Source of the DNA: Aquincola tertiaricarbonis
GTDB lineage: Bacteria; Pseudomonadota; Gammaproteobacteria; Burkholderiales; Burkholderiaceae_C
Length of the DNA: 64,000 bases
Direction: 5' to 3'
Assembly: GCF_000969605.1 (NCBI RefSeq)
Contig: NZ_JZUE01000004.1
Span: 186,001 to 250,000 of the forward strand
Shown here: in pieces, positions 1 through 9,387 of the stretch
Position numbering within the stretch: position 1 is the stretch's first letter
Layout: each line of letters opens with the position of its first letter
Position numbers and translations under genes: made by a program
Notes under the pieces: model-generated
Seen by the model: the letters and a program-made list of their open reading frames with translations, nothing else
Databases searched by the model: none
Told to the model about the DNA's origin: nothing

Positions 1-1093
1 CCGTGTGGTAAAGCGCCTGCCGCCCGCCTTCAGGGAAGAGGTTGGGCAGCAGCCCGTCGCGGATGTAGCCGGCGAAGGTATGCAGGATGGCCCGCGCCTC
101 GGCATGGCGGCCGGTGCACAGCGTCAGGCCCTCCAGCGAGATCATGGTGTCGCGGCCCCAGTCGTTGAACCAGTGGTAGCCGGCCATCACCGAGCGGAAG
201 CTGCCGTCGGCCTCCTCGGCGCGGCTGCCGGGCTGCACGATGAAGGCATCGGCGGCCAGTACCAGGCGAGCCTCGATGTCCTCCTCCTGCTCGGCCAGGC
301 CGGCGGTGGCCAGCAGCAGCAGCTGGCGGTCGCGCTCGGCCTGCAGCAGCGCCTGCGGCTCGGCCAGCGGTGCATCGCCCGCCATCGTGGCCTGCAGCGC
401 CACCGCCTGGCCCGCGGCCAGCTGCAGCGTCCAGTGGCCGGGGCTGTGCTGGTGCTCGGTGTGGTCGTAGCCGCGCTCGGCCTCCATGCTGAAGTGGCAA
501 TGGCGGTCGATCAGCGGATCGGCGGTGAAGGCGGCGCCGGGCGCCAGCGGCTGCAGCTGCAGGTCGGCACCGCCGCAGCCCAGCGCCACCTGCAGGCCGC
601 CGCCGGCCACGGTGCGGGCCTGCCAGGCCGGCACTTCATCGGGCTGCAGCGCCGCGTCCTGGCGGCGTGCGGCGATGAAGGGGCGCAGCAGCAGCCGGCA
701 GGGCGCGCCTTCCACCAGCTGCCAGCGCACCACCACCGCATGGCGGCCATGCGGCATCACCACGCGGCGCTCGATCACGCGGCCGGGCAGCTCGAAGCGC
801 CACACCGGCAGCGTGCCTTCCAGCCGGAACTGCGCCAGGTGCGCGCCCAGCTGCCAGGCGCCCTCGTCGCTCACCACGCTGTCGTCCAGCCGGGGCAGCA
901 GCACATGGCGGCCGCGCGGCTCGCTCAGGTTGGGCACGAACCAGCCGTGGTAGCGCAGGGTGGCGGCGCCCGCCACCGGGCCCGAGGCATATCCGCCCAG
1001 GCCGTTGGTCACCAGCCACTCCTGGCCACTGAAATCCGTATGTCCTTCGGGGGATGCGGTGCGCAGCGCAAGCGTGGGTAATCGACGAGGCAT
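1..1093 (-). CDS. Glycogen debranching enzyme, amylo-alpha-1,6-glucosidase type (partial)
   Basis: Only the first 364 codons lie in the window; the 3' end runs off the left edge. The product is expected to remove alpha-1,6 branches from glycogen-like polymers in the cytoplasm. Near the N-terminus the sequence [14 protein letters not shown] is the hallmark of the bacterial GDE N-terminal domain, followed by LRYHGWFVP. Towards the visible end [14 protein letters not shown] marks the start of the catalytic (alpha/alpha)6 barrel, where the acidic residue of NDWGRD is conserved in the family. The start is the ATG whose complement lies at 1091-1093; it gives [12 protein letters not shown]. It is divergent from the iron-sulphur gene at 1193. 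A second, unrelated debranching enzyme (GlgX type) is encoded at 58071-60191. Family assignment is confident; substrate is inferred. Confidence 0.85.
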   Translation of the reverse strand, partial: MPRRLPTLALRTASPEGHTDFSGQEWLVTNGLGGYASGPVAGAATLRYHGWFVPNLSEPRGRHVLLPRLDDSVVSDEGAWQLGAHLAQFRLEGTLPVWRFELPGRVIERRVVMPHGRHAVVVRWQLVEGAPCRLLLRPFIAARRQDAALQPDEVPAWQARTVAGGGLQVALGCGGADLQLQPLAPGAAFTADPLIDRHCHFSMEAERGYDHTEHQHSPGHWTLQLAAGQAVALQATMAGDAPLAEPQALLQAERDRQLLLLATAGLAEQEEDIEARLVLAADAFIVQPGSRAEEADGSFRSVMAGYHWFNDWGRDTMISLEGLTLCTGRHAEARAILHTFAGYIRDGLLPNLFPEGGRQALYHT

Positions 1094-1192
1094 GATGCTG
1101 ACAAGGTGGCGGACGCAGCGCCTTTGGCACGCGCCATGCCCGCTGCGGACCCGCCAGCCCCTTCGCAACCCATCGACGATCCGAGAACCTCC

Positions 1193-1654
1193 ATGCCCAC
1201 ACTCGACATCAACGGCCAGCAGCGCGCACTGGACGTCACCGACGACATGCCCCTGCTCTGGGCCGTGCGCGACGTCGCCGGCCTCACCGGCACCAAGTTT
1301 GGCTGCGGCATCGCCATGTGCGGTGCCTGCACCGTGCACATCGACAGCGAGGCCGTGCGCTCCTGCGTCACGCCGGTGGCCGCGGCCAACGGCAAGCGCG
1401 TGGTCACCATCGAGGCGATGGAGCAGGACCCGGTGGGCCGCCGGGTGCAGGCCGCCTGGCGCGAGCTGGACGTGGTGCAGTGCGGCTACTGCCAGTCGGG
1501 CCAGGTGATGCAGGCCACCGCCCTGCTGCGCAGCAATCCCAACCCCAGCGATGCCGACATCGATGCCGCGATGAGCGGCAATGTGTGCCGCTGCGGCACC
1601 TACAACCGCATTCGCGCCGCGATCAAGCTGGCCGCTTCGCGCAAGGGAGCCTGA
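1193..1654 (+). CDS. (2Fe-2S)-binding small subunit of molybdenum hydroxylase, IorA-like
   Basis: Electron-transfer subunit of a xanthine-dehydrogenase-family enzyme, 153 residues, the normal size for isoquinoline 1-oxidoreductase alpha subunits. Plant-ferredoxin type cluster ligands are C38, C43, C46 and C58 ([10 protein letters not shown]); the second cluster is held by C97, C100 (QCGYCQSGQ), C132 and C134 ([11 protein letters not shown]). An in-frame ATG at 1106 would add 29 residues of low-complexity sequence; the ATG at 1193 matches the family start (MPTLDINGQ) and was chosen. The stop is one base before the start of the large subunit at 1656, so the two are translated together. The true substrate (N-heterocycle or aldehyde) cannot be read from the sequence. 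Confidence 0.92.
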   Translation: MPTLDINGQQRALDVTDDMPLLWAVRDVAGLTGTKFGCGIAMCGACTVHIDSEAVRSCVTPVAAANGKRVVTIEAMEQDPVGRRVQAAWRELDVVQCGYCQSGQVMQATALLRSNPNPSDADIDAAMSGNVCRCGTYNRIRAAIKLAASRKGA

Positions 1655-1655
1655 G

Positions 1656-3893
1656 ATGCAGATGCCCACGCAAGCGCATGACGCCACCCTGCCCCGCCGC
1701 AGCTTCCTCAAGCTGGGCGCCGCGGCCGGTGGCGGCCTGGTGGTGAGCTTCGCGCTGCCGCTGCGCGCACAGCCCGACCGCAAGGAAAAGCCGTCGGAGA
1801 CCGCCGTCGGCCAGGCCGCCGAGAAGGCCACCGGCGAGGCCGGCGCGCTGGCCCGCAATGCCTTCATCCGCATCGACCGCGAAGGCATCGTCACCCTGGT
1901 GATGCACAAGGTGGAGATGGGCCAGGGCACCTACACCTCGATGCCGATGCTGCTGGCCGAGGAACTGGAGGTGGACCTGGCGAAGGTGAAGCTGGAACAC
2001 GCCCCGCCCGACAACGAACGCTACGGCGACCCGCTGCTGGGCGGCCAGGTGACCGGCGGCTCCACCTCGGTGCGCGGCGCCTGGACGCCGCTGCGCCAGG
2101 CCGGCGCCATGGCGCGCATGGTGCTGGTGGACACCGCCGCCCAGCGCTGGGGCGTGCCCGCGGCCGACTGCAGCGTGGCCGGCGGCGTGGTCAGCCATGC
2201 GGCCAGCGGCCGCAGCCTGCACTACGGCCAGCTGGTGGACGAGGCCGCCCGCCGGCCGGCGCCGGCCCAGGTGGTGCTGAAGGCACCCAAGGACTTCAAG
2301 CTGATCGGCACCCCGGTCAAGCGACTGGATTCGGCCGACAAGGTCAACGGCAAGGCGGTGTTCGGCATCGACGTGCGCCTGCCCGGCATGCTGGTGGCCA
2401 CGGTGGCCGCATCGCCGGTGGTGGGCGGCAAGCTCAAGGGCAGCAGCGACAAGAAGGCGCTGGCCGTCAAGGGCGTGCGCCAGGTGCTGAAGATCGACAA
2501 CGCGGTGGCCGTGGTGGGCGACCATATGTGGGCCGTCCGCCAGGGCCTGGCCGCGCTGGAGCCCACCTGGAACGACGGCCCCAACGCCAGCTTCGACAAC
2601 GCCGCCCTGGTGGCCAGCATGCAGGCCACCGCCGCCAAGCCCGGTGCGATGGCCCGCAATGACGGCAATGCCGCCCAGGCCCTGTCCGCAGCCGGCGTGC
2701 GCAAGGTGGAGGCGGTGTACGAGATGCCCTTCCTGGCCCATGCCACGATGGAGCCGATGAACTGCACCGTGGTGCTCAAGGCCGACGGCTGCGACATCTA
2801 CGTGGGCACCCAGGTGCCCACCATCGCCCAGGGCGCGGTGGCCAAGCTCACCGGACTGCCGCTGGACAAGGTGCGCATCCACAACCACCTGCTGGGCGGC
2901 GGCTTCGGGCGCCGGCTGGAAGTGGACTCGGTGGTGCAGGCGGTGGCCTTCGCCAGGAAAGCCAGGCCGGGCACGCCGATCAAGTTCGTGTGGACGCGCG
3001 AGGAGGACATCCAGCACGACATGTACCGGCCCTACTACTACGACCGCCTGGCCGCCGCGCTGGATGCGCAGGGCCGGCCGGTGGCCTGGACCCACCGCGT
3101 CACCGGCTCGTCCATCATGGCGCGCTTCGCGCCGCCGGCGGTGAAGGACGGCGTGGATCCGGACGCGGTGGAGGGCGCCAAGGACATGCCCTACAAGATC
3201 CCGAACGTGATGGTGGACTACGTGCGGCATGAACCGCCGGTGCCCACCGCCTTCTGGCGCGGCGTGGGCCCCACGCACAACATCTTCGTGGTGGAGAGCT
3301 TCATCGACGAGCTGGCCGCCGCCGCCGGTGCCGACCCCTTCGAATACCGCCGCGGCCTGCTGGCCGATGCGCCGCGGGAGCGGCGGGTGCTGGAGCTGGC
3401 CGCGCAGAAGGCGGGCTGGGGCACGCCGATGAAGCCGATCGAGGGCAAGCGCGTGGGCCGCGGCATCTCGGTGCAGTTCGCCTTCGGCAGCTACATGGCC
3501 CAGGTGGCCGAGGTGGCGGTGGATGCCGAGGGCCAGGTGCAGGTGCTGCGGGTGGTGTGCGCGCTGGACTGCGGCCAGGTGGTGAACCCCGACACGGTGC
3601 ATGCGCAGATCGAGAGCGGCGTGAACTTCGGCATCACCGCGGCGCTTTGGAACGAGATCACCTTCGCCAAGGGCCGCGCGCAGCAGAGCAACTTCCACGA
3701 CTACCGCATGCTGCGCATGAACGAGTCGCCCTCCATCGAGGTGCACATCGTCAACAGCTCGGAAGACCCGGGCGGCATCGGCGAGCCGGGCACTTCCGCG
3801 CTGGCCCCGGCATTGGCCAACGCGGTGTTCGCCGCCACCGGCCAGCGGGTGCGCAAGCTGCCCATCGCCGGGCAGGCGCTGAAGAAGGCCTGA
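1656..3893 (+). CDS. Molybdopterin-binding large subunit, xanthine dehydrogenase family, IorB-like
   Basis: Catalytic partner of the preceding iron-sulphur protein, 745 residues. A twin-arginine signal is visible (RRSFLKLG at residues 14-21 followed by a hydrophobic stretch), so the folded heterodimer is probably exported by Tat. Cofactor-binding segments include GGGFGRRLEVD, AFWRGVGPTHN and the catalytic-glutamate segment GIGEPGTSALAPALAN near the C-terminus. The single-chain arrangement without a separate FAD subunit is that of isoquinoline 1-oxidoreductase and related periplasmic aldehyde oxidoreductases. The start ATG at 1656 follows AGGGAG at suitable distance; an earlier in-frame start at 1581 would lie inside iorA. 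Substrate remains unknown. Confidence 0.9.
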   Translation: MQMPTQAHDATLPRRSFLKLGAAAGGGLVVSFALPLRAQPDRKEKPSETAVGQAAEKATGEAGALARNAFIRIDREGIVTLVMHKVEMGQGTYTSMPMLLAEELEVDLAKVKLEHAPPDNERYGDPLLGGQVTGGSTSVRGAWTPLRQAGAMARMVLVDTAAQRWGVPAADCSVAGGVVSHAASGRSLHYGQLVDEAARRPAPAQVVLKAPKDFKLIGTPVKRLDSADKVNGKAVFGIDVRLPGMLVATVAASPVVGGKLKGSSDKKALAVKGVRQVLKIDNAVAVVGDHMWAVRQGLAALEPTWNDGPNASFDNAALVASMQATAAKPGAMARNDGNAAQALSAAGVRKVEAVYEMPFLAHATMEPMNCTVVLKADGCDIYVGTQVPTIAQGAVAKLTGLPLDKVRIHNHLLGGGFGRRLEVDSVVQAVAFARKARPGTPIKFVWTREEDIQHDMYRPYYYDRLAAALDAQGRPVAWTHRVTGSSIMARFAPPAVKDGVDPDAVEGAKDMPYKIPNVMVDYVRHEPPVPTAFWRGVGPTHNIFVVESFIDELAAAAGADPFEYRRGLLADAPRERRVLELAAQKAGWGTPMKPIEGKRVGRGISVQFAFGSYMAQVAEVAVDAEGQVQVLRVVCALDCGQVVNPDTVHAQIESGVNFGITAALWNEITFAKGRAQQSNFHDYRMLRMNESPSIEVHIVNSSEDPGGIGEPGTSALAPALANAVFAATGQRVRKLPIAGQALKKA

Positions 3894-3898
3894 GCCGC

Positions 3899-3914
3899 CG
3901 CGGCTACGGCCGCG
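3899..3914. terminator. Hairpin between convergent genes, candidate bidirectional terminator
   Basis: CGCGGC-TACG-GCCGCG is a perfect 6-bp stem with a 4-base loop, placed exactly at the ends of the convergent genes at 1656-3893 and 3904-5019. There is no T-tract on either strand, so intrinsic termination is uncertain. Confidence 0.35.
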
Positions 3915-5019
3915 CGAAGAAGTCGAGGATGGCCGTCATTGCCGGCAGGCGGTGGCGGTCGCTCTCCACCAGCAGCTCGTGCCGCGCGCCTTCCAGCCGC
4001 AGCGGGCAGGGGCTGGGCCGCACCTGCGGGGCCAGCGCGGCGCAGAAGGCGGCCTGGCCTTCCGGCGTCACCGCGGTGTCGGCCCCGGCCTGCAGCACCA
4101 GCAGCCGGGCATCGATGCGGCCGGCCTGGGCGATCAGCTCGTCCGACGCGCGGCAGGCCGCCGCGGCCCAGCCGCGCGTGGGCCCGCCCAGCGCGGTCTG
4201 CGGTGCATCGGCAATGGCCTGCTGCACGATGGCATGGCGCACGGCCGAATGCGTGAGCTCGTTGCGCTGCGCATCGAACGGCGTGGGCTCGAAGCCCTTG
4301 TCCAGCAGCCCCGCATAGCAGGTGGGGCACAGGCCGCCGGTGGCCTTGAACCACAGGCAGCCCGCGGTGGCGCTGGCCACCACCTTGGCATTGGGCGCAT
4401 GCATCGGCGACGACAGCGCCGCCGCCTTGAACACGCCGGAGTGCCGCTCCAGGTACAGCGTGCCGATGCCGCCGCCCATCGAATGCGCCAGCATCAGCAG
4501 CGGCCGGCCCGCCGAGCGCGGGCGCACCACGCCATCGACGAAGGCGGCCAGGTCGTCGACATAGTCGTCGAAGCTGGCCACATGGCCCTTGTGCGGCTGC
4601 TGCGGCAGCAGCCGGGGCGACAGGCCCTGCCCGCGGTGGTCCAGCGCATACACCGCATAGCCCTGGCGCCACAGGTCGTGGAACACCTCCTTGTACTTCA
4701 GCAGCGACTCGGTGCGGCCATTGACGATGACCACGCTGGCCCGCGGCGCCGCCGGCTCCGCGGCCGCATAGGCCAGCATCAGGCCGCCCTTGCCGGCCAC
4801 CTGGCCGGTGCGCACCCGGGCCTGCCAGAAGGGCTCGATGGTGGCCTGCAGCGCACCGGGCAGCTCGGCCTCGGTGAACAGGCCGTAGGGGTTGGCCATG
4901 GGCAGGTCGGGCGCCTGCGGCGCAGCTTCGGGCGGCTGCTGGCAGGCCGTGGCCAGCAGCACCAGCAGGGCCATCGGCAGCCTCAGCGCCAGCAGCGTCA
5001 GGATGGGGTGGCGTGACAT
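3904..5019 (-). CDS. Alpha/beta hydrolase lipoprotein, monoacylglycerol lipase / lysophospholipase-like
   Basis: Serine hydrolase of the Hydrolase_4 (PldB/monoglyceride lipase) type, 371 residues. The N-terminus is hydrophobic and ends in LLATAC with C26 as probable lipidation site, so the enzyme should be anchored in the envelope. DHRGQGLS and the nucleophile elbow AHSMGG (S180) are typical; the acid is probably the Asp in QAGADTAVTP and the base the His of GARHELL. The ATG at 5019 is four bases after the stop of the upstream lipase gene, so both form one minus-strand operon; a longer start at 5046 would overlap that gene. Natural substrate is not known, esters of long-chain lipids being the best guess. 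Confidence 0.85.
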   Translation of the reverse strand: MSRHPILTLLALRLPMALLVLLATACQQPPEAAPQAPDLPMANPYGLFTEAELPGALQATIEPFWQARVRTGQVAGKGGLMLAYAAAEPAAPRASVVIVNGRTESLLKYKEVFHDLWRQGYAVYALDHRGQGLSPRLLPQQPHKGHVASFDDYVDDLAAFVDGVVRPRSAGRPLLMLAHSMGGGIGTLYLERHSGVFKAAALSSPMHAPNAKVVASATAGCLWFKATGGLCPTCYAGLLDKGFEPTPFDAQRNELTHSAVRHAIVQQAIADAPQTALGGPTRGWAAAACRASDELIAQAGRIDARLLVLQAGADTAVTPEGQAAFCAALAPQVRPSPCPLRLEGARHELLVESDRHRLPAMTAILDFFARP

Positions 5020-5023
5020 GGCT

Positions 5024-6373
5024 TCAGTCCACCAGCGCGGTGGCACCGCGGCGGGCCAGGGCCAGCTTGCAGGCCATCTGCGCCATGTTGTGCTGGCGGA
5101 TCCAGCTGCCGCGGCTGAGGTTCACGCTGTCGCAATGGGTCATCGGGCCGCCCTCGCTGCCCCACATTGGGCCCGAGCTGCAGGCACTGAAGCGGCTGAG
5201 CACCTCGCCCTCCTCGTACAGGTGGAAGATCGCGGCCGGGGCCGGCGCGCCCTCGGCATCCGCCACGCGCACGCCGTCGGCGATCTGCTGGTTCACCACC
5301 GCGCGCGAAGGCCGCCTGGGGTTGTAGGCATCGCCCACCTGCACCATGGAGCCGCCGTCCACCGGCGAGGGATTGAAGCCCACGGTGCGCGTGACCTCGG
5401 GATTGAGCACATGCACGTAGCTGGCCAGGCCGGCGCCCAGCGAGTGGCCCACCGTGGTGAACAGCAGCCGCGTGGGCGTGGCCCGTTCATGCACCAGGTC
5501 GCTCAGCGCATGCAGGCGCTGCACGCGCCGGATGATGGTGCGACCGGCCCGGTCGGCCTGGCGGTACTGGTCCCACACGAAGGGCGTGAACGAGGTGACG
5601 CCGCGCACGTTGGACACCCAGCCGCCACCGCCCACGGTGCCGCGGAACACCAGCGCATATTCCAGCGTGCGGCCGCCATCGGGCGCGGCGCGCGGGCGGC
5701 GCCACACGTCGATGGCCAGGTCGGGCACGAAGAGCGACCAGCCGCGGGCCGGCGCCTCGGCATGGAACTCGGGCAGCCGGGTCCAGCGGAACTCGGCGAT
5801 GGCCTCGGCCACCGGCACCTTGGGCTCATGGTCCAGGTAGCGGCAGTCGCTGGCGTCGGCGGGCGTCGCGTCCTGGTACACGTTGGCCTCCACCTGCCGC
5901 AGTGCGGCCTTGCGCAGGCTTTCGGCGGCACGGTCGTCCAGCAGCATGCAGTGCTGCTGCCACTGCACCAGCCGGCCGGCATCGCGCGCGCGGGCCTCGG
6001 CTTCGGCGCCACACAGGCTGGCATAGCGCGCGGCATAGTCGTTCTGCACCGCGGGCTGGTCCAGCTGGCGCACGCGCTCGATGGCCGGCGCATGGCCCAG
6101 CTCACGCACCTCCTGCCGCAGGGACGGCGAGTCGAAGGCCAGCATCGTGTAGTTGTCGGGCCGGTCGCCGGCGCCGTACACCTCGGCGGCCAGCGCCGCA
6201 TAGGGCCAGTAGAAATCCGCGGTGGCCTGCAGCGCGCCGGGCGCACCGCCCGCGGGCCGGGGCGCGGAGGCTTGCGGCTGGCCCGGGCCGCTGGCGGCGC
6301 AGGCGGTCAACAGCAGGATGCAGGACAGCACGGCGCAGGCCGGCCCGGCCCGGCGAAGCAGAGGCGACGGCAT
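5024..6373 (-). CDS. Class 3 lipase-like lipoprotein
   Basis: A 449-residue protein with a lipoprotein signal (LLLTAC, C25). The segment TVGHSLGAGLASYV near residue 310 is the GxSxG elbow of the fungal-type class 3 lipases, and VFRGTVGGGGW upstream resembles the oxyanion-side strand of that fold. The start at 6373 is preceded by GGAGGAA; the frame is open for a further 63 bases upstream but without support. First gene of a two-gene lipase operon with the monoglyceride-lipase-like gene at 3904. The product may be a surface lipase; specificity is not readable. Confidence 0.8.
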   Translation of the reverse strand: MPSPLLRRAGPACAVLSCILLLTACAASGPGQPQASAPRPAGGAPGALQATADFYWPYAALAAEVYGAGDRPDNYTMLAFDSPSLRQEVRELGHAPAIERVRQLDQPAVQNDYAARYASLCGAEAEARARDAGRLVQWQQHCMLLDDRAAESLRKAALRQVEANVYQDATPADASDCRYLDHEPKVPVAEAIAEFRWTRLPEFHAEAPARGWSLFVPDLAIDVWRRPRAAPDGGRTLEYALVFRGTVGGGGWVSNVRGVTSFTPFVWDQYRQADRAGRTIIRRVQRLHALSDLVHERATPTRLLFTTVGHSLGAGLASYVHVLNPEVTRTVGFNPSPVDGGSMVQVGDAYNPRRPSRAVVNQQIADGVRVADAEGAPAPAAIFHLYEEGEVLSRFSACSSGPMWGSEGGPMTHCDSVNLSRGSWIRQHNMAQMACKLALARRGATALVD

Positions 6374-6508
6374 GGTGTTCCTCCGGCAAGCGGTGTGGAG
6401 CCAGTGTGTTCCGCAGGGCGACAAGCCGCCTCCCAAGGGCTAGGGAGACGGCGGCCGTTGCGCGCGCGCTGGGCAACATGGTTACAAATTCGATGAGGAG
6501 CGAGGCCG

Positions 6509-8209
6509 ATGCGCACACCGACAACGCCCGCCCGTTGCAGTACGGCCCGGGCAGGGGCAAGGCAGTGGATCAGGGCATGGCGGGGTCGGCGGGCCCGCCT
6601 GCTGGGTGGCTGCGTCCTGCTGAGCTGCATGCTGCTGGCCGGCGGACCGGTGAGGGCGCAGGCCGGTGGAACACCCGTGCCGGCGGAGGCGGCAGCGACG
6701 ACGGCGGCCGCCGACCCGCCGGCGAGCGTGCTGCTCAACCACCGCCGCATCGCCGACCTGCGCGCCCGGCTGCTGGACGACACGCCGCAGCAACGTGCGG
6801 ACCTGGCGCACCAGGCCCTGGAGCTGGTGCTGGCGCAGCCGGGCCCCGGCCAGGTGAGCCGCAGCATGGCCGGCGACGCAGTGCGCTTCCAGGTGGACGG
6901 GCAGACGGTGTTCTACCTGCTGCCTGCCGACGTGGGCGGCCCGCGGGGCGGCCTGCTGCTGGAGGCGGCGGCGCGGCAGGCCGAGCACCGGCTGCAGCAG
7001 GCGGTGCTGGAGGCCCGCGAACGGTCGGACCCGCGCCGCCTGGCCATCGGCGCGGCCACGGCCGTGGCAGCCACGGTGGCGGCCTGGCTGCTGGCCTGGG
7101 GCGTGCTGCGGCTGCGGCGGCGGCTGGTGCGCCGGCTGGACGCGGCGCTGGCGCGCTGGCAGCGCCGCCACCCTGGCGCCAGCCTGGTGGGCACCTATGG
7201 CCGCCATGCCCATGCCGGCGTGCGGCTGGCGGCGCAGTTGCTCACCTGGACCGGCCTGGCGCTGCTGGCGGAGCTGTGGGCGGGCTTTGTGCTGCGCCAG
7301 TTCGCCTACACCCGGCCTTGGGGCGAACGCGCCACGCTGTGGTTGCTGGAGCTGCTGCAGCAGTTCGCGCTGGGCATCGCCCGCGCAGTGCCGGGGCTGC
7401 TGACCGCCGCGCTGATCTTCGCGCTGGCCTGGGGCCTCACCCGCCTGCTGGGCCAGCTGCTGCGGCGGGTGGAAGACGGCGAGCTGCAGCTGGCCTGGCT
7501 GGACAGGGACACCGCCGGCCCCACGCGGCGGCTGGGCAACTTCGTGGTGTGGCTGTTCGCGCTGGCCATCGCCTACCCCTACCTGCCCGGCGCCGAGAGC
7601 GAATCGTTCAAGGGCGTGACGGTGCTGGCCGGGCTGATGCTGTCGCTGGGCGCCTCGGGCGCGGTGGGCCAGGCGATGTCGGGGCTGAGCCTGATGTACT
7701 CGCGCGCGCTGCGGCTGGGCGAGTACGTGACCATCGGCGGCGTGGAAGGCACGGTGGCCCACATCGGCCTGTTCAGCACCCGGCTGCACACCGGCCTGGG
7801 CGAGGAGGTGAGCCTGCCCAACACCGCCATCGCCAGCCAGCCGGTGCGCAACTTCTCGCGCCTGGTGGCCGACGGCCGCTTCGTGCTGCACACCGCCATC
7901 ACCGTGGGCTACGGCACGCCCTGGCGGCAGGTGCACCAGATGCTGCTGGAGGCCGCCCGCCGCACACCCGGCGTGGCCGCCGAGCCGGCGCCCTACGTGG
8001 TGCAGACCGCGCTGTCGGACTTCTACGTCGAATACCGCCTGTGCGCGCAAGCCGACCGCAGCGCGCCGCGTCGCCGCGCCGAGGCGATGAACCAGCTGCT
8101 GGCCAACATCCAGGACGTGTTCAGCGAAGCCGGCGTGGCAATGGTGTCGCCGCACTACGTGGCGGATCCGGCCGCGCCCGTGCAGGCGCCGGGGCGCCTG
8201 GCGGGTTGA
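6509..8209 (+). CDS. MscS-family mechanosensitive ion channel
   Basis: A 566-residue channel with an N-terminal signal or anchor (residues about 28-50), a periplasmic stretch, four further membrane helices and the MscS core. The pore helix reads TVLAGLMLSLGASGAVGQAMSG, followed by SRALRLGEYVTIGGVEGTV, which is the beta domain that starts the cytoplasmic vestibule. Such channels release solutes upon hypo-osmotic shock. A GAGGAG element precedes the ATG. It is monocistronic and converges with the SGNH hydrolase gene. The long N-terminal domain places it with the larger YbdG/YnaI-like members, not with short MscS. Confidence 0.9.
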   Translation: MRTPTTPARCSTARAGARQWIRAWRGRRARLLGGCVLLSCMLLAGGPVRAQAGGTPVPAEAAATTAAADPPASVLLNHRRIADLRARLLDDTPQQRADLAHQALELVLAQPGPGQVSRSMAGDAVRFQVDGQTVFYLLPADVGGPRGGLLLEAAARQAEHRLQQAVLEARERSDPRRLAIGAATAVAATVAAWLLAWGVLRLRRRLVRRLDAALARWQRRHPGASLVGTYGRHAHAGVRLAAQLLTWTGLALLAELWAGFVLRQFAYTRPWGERATLWLLELLQQFALGIARAVPGLLTAALIFALAWGLTRLLGQLLRRVEDGELQLAWLDRDTAGPTRRLGNFVVWLFALAIAYPYLPGAESESFKGVTVLAGLMLSLGASGAVGQAMSGLSLMYSRALRLGEYVTIGGVEGTVAHIGLFSTRLHTGLGEEVSLPNTAIASQPVRNFSRLVADGRFVLHTAITVGYGTPWRQVHQMLLEAARRTPGVAAEPAPYVVQTALSDFYVEYRLCAQADRSAPRRRAEAMNQLLANIQDVFSEAGVAMVSPHYVADPAAPVQAPGRLAG

Positions 8210-8217
8210 CCGCCAGG
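8197..8217. terminator. Hairpin overlapping the mscS-type stop codon, candidate bidirectional terminator
   Basis: CCTGGCGG-GTTGA-CCGCCAGG forms a perfect 8-bp stem with a 5-base loop and sits between the convergent genes ending at 8209 and 8237. The stem includes the stop codon region. No T-tract follows. Confidence 0.4.
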
Positions 8218-8236
8218 GCGCCCCGGTGCGCCTGCA

Positions 8237-9154
8237 TCAATGCGGCAGCCGCGAGACCTCGTGCGGCGCGGCGACGATGGCCGCCAGCGTGGCCGTACCC
8301 GCTTCGGTGGGATGGATGGCGTCCTTGTAGAACCCGCCATGCCAGCGTGGGTCCCGCACGATGCTGTGGAGTACCACCCCCGGCCCCAGCGCCTGGCGCA
8401 AGGCCGAGGCCTGCGTCTCCAGCTCGCTGGACGCCAGCGCCGGCTGAGCGGTCTGCCGGCGGTTGGGATACAGGAACACGCTGACGGGCGCCGCATCCGC
8501 AGGTCGTGCAGCCGCCCAGGCTTGCAGCTCGCTTTTCCAGTCGCCGGGCGGCACCTGCAAGGCCGGCGGCGTCTTGCCACAGGTCTCCCCGCGCATCACG
8601 GCCTTGCGCGCCAGGAACAGCCAGGCGACGGTCGGCCGCGCCAGCGGATGGGAGGTGCTGCAGGCCCATGAGCTGGCCTGCGCGAAGTCGCCACTGTTGA
8701 GCACGAAGACAATGCGGTCCACCTGCCGCACCACCTCCGGATGGGACTGCAGGTACACCAACTGGTTGCGCAGCGCCCAGCTGCCCGCTGCGATCGGCCA
8801 CACCACTTGGCCGCTGGCCTGTGCCAAGCGCGGACCCAGGCGGTCTTCCTCACGGTAGGCATTGCCACCCAGCACCACGCTGTCGCCGACCAGCAGCACG
8901 TCGATGGCCGCCGAAGGCGCGAATTCCGGCCCGGCCATGCTCAGCGCATTGAAGCGCCAGTGGTTGCGGTTCATGAAGCTGCCTTGCTGACCGGGCGCCG
9001 GGATGTAGCCGATGCGCGCATCCGCCTGATAGACGGGAAAGTCCACCAAGCCCGCCCACCGGACGGCGGTTTCGGCCGCAAGCAGCAGGCCCAGCAACAG
9101 CAGCAACGAAAGGATGGTGGCGGTACGACGGCGGGGGCGGCGCGGACGGAACAT
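8237..9154 (-). CDS. SGNH/GDSL-type hydrolase, membrane-anchored
   Basis: A 305-residue protein starting MFRPRRPRRRT, then one hydrophobic helix of about 22 residues (LLLLLGLLLAAETAV) that should anchor it with the rest in the periplasm. LLVGDSVVLGG carries the GDS nucleophile block and KDAIHPTEAG holds the C-terminal DxxH dyad, so the SGNH fold is well supported. An in-frame upstream start at 9211 adds 19 residues before the basic segment; the internal ATG at 9154 gives the usual positive-inside start. Members of this group often trim or acetylate-edit cell-surface glycans; here that is only an inference. Confidence 0.75.
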   Translation of the reverse strand: MFRPRRPRRRTATILSLLLLLGLLLAAETAVRWAGLVDFPVYQADARIGYIPAPGQQGSFMNRNHWRFNALSMAGPEFAPSAAIDVLLVGDSVVLGGNAYREEDRLGPRLAQASGQVVWPIAAGSWALRNQLVYLQSHPEVVRQVDRIVFVLNSGDFAQASSWACSTSHPLARPTVAWLFLARKAVMRGETCGKTPPALQVPPGDWKSELQAWAAARPADAAPVSVFLYPNRRQTAQPALASSELETQASALRQALGPGVVLHSIVRDPRWHGGFYKDAIHPTEAGTATLAAIVAAPHEVSRLPH

Positions 9155-9387
9155 GAGCAGGGGCAATCGGGCAAGGCCGCCAGTGTCGATAGCCGCGCCT
9201 GCCTTGTGCACGCGCGGACCCTATTTGCCGATTGCAAGTGGCCGACGCACAACGATCGCCGGGCCCAGGTGTCGAACCGCTGGGCCTTCAGACGGGCGCA
9301 TAGCGCACGCCCGGCGGGTAAACCACCAGGCGCGGCGGCACACCGGCGCCTACGCTGCTCGACCGGCAGTGGCGTAGGAGACCGACG

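Noticed and set aside
1623-3746. A 707-codon open frame on the minus strand
   Set aside because: It is the antisense shadow of the molybdopterin subunit gene; its His/Gly/Ala/Arg-rich translation is what G/C-biased codons give on the other strand.
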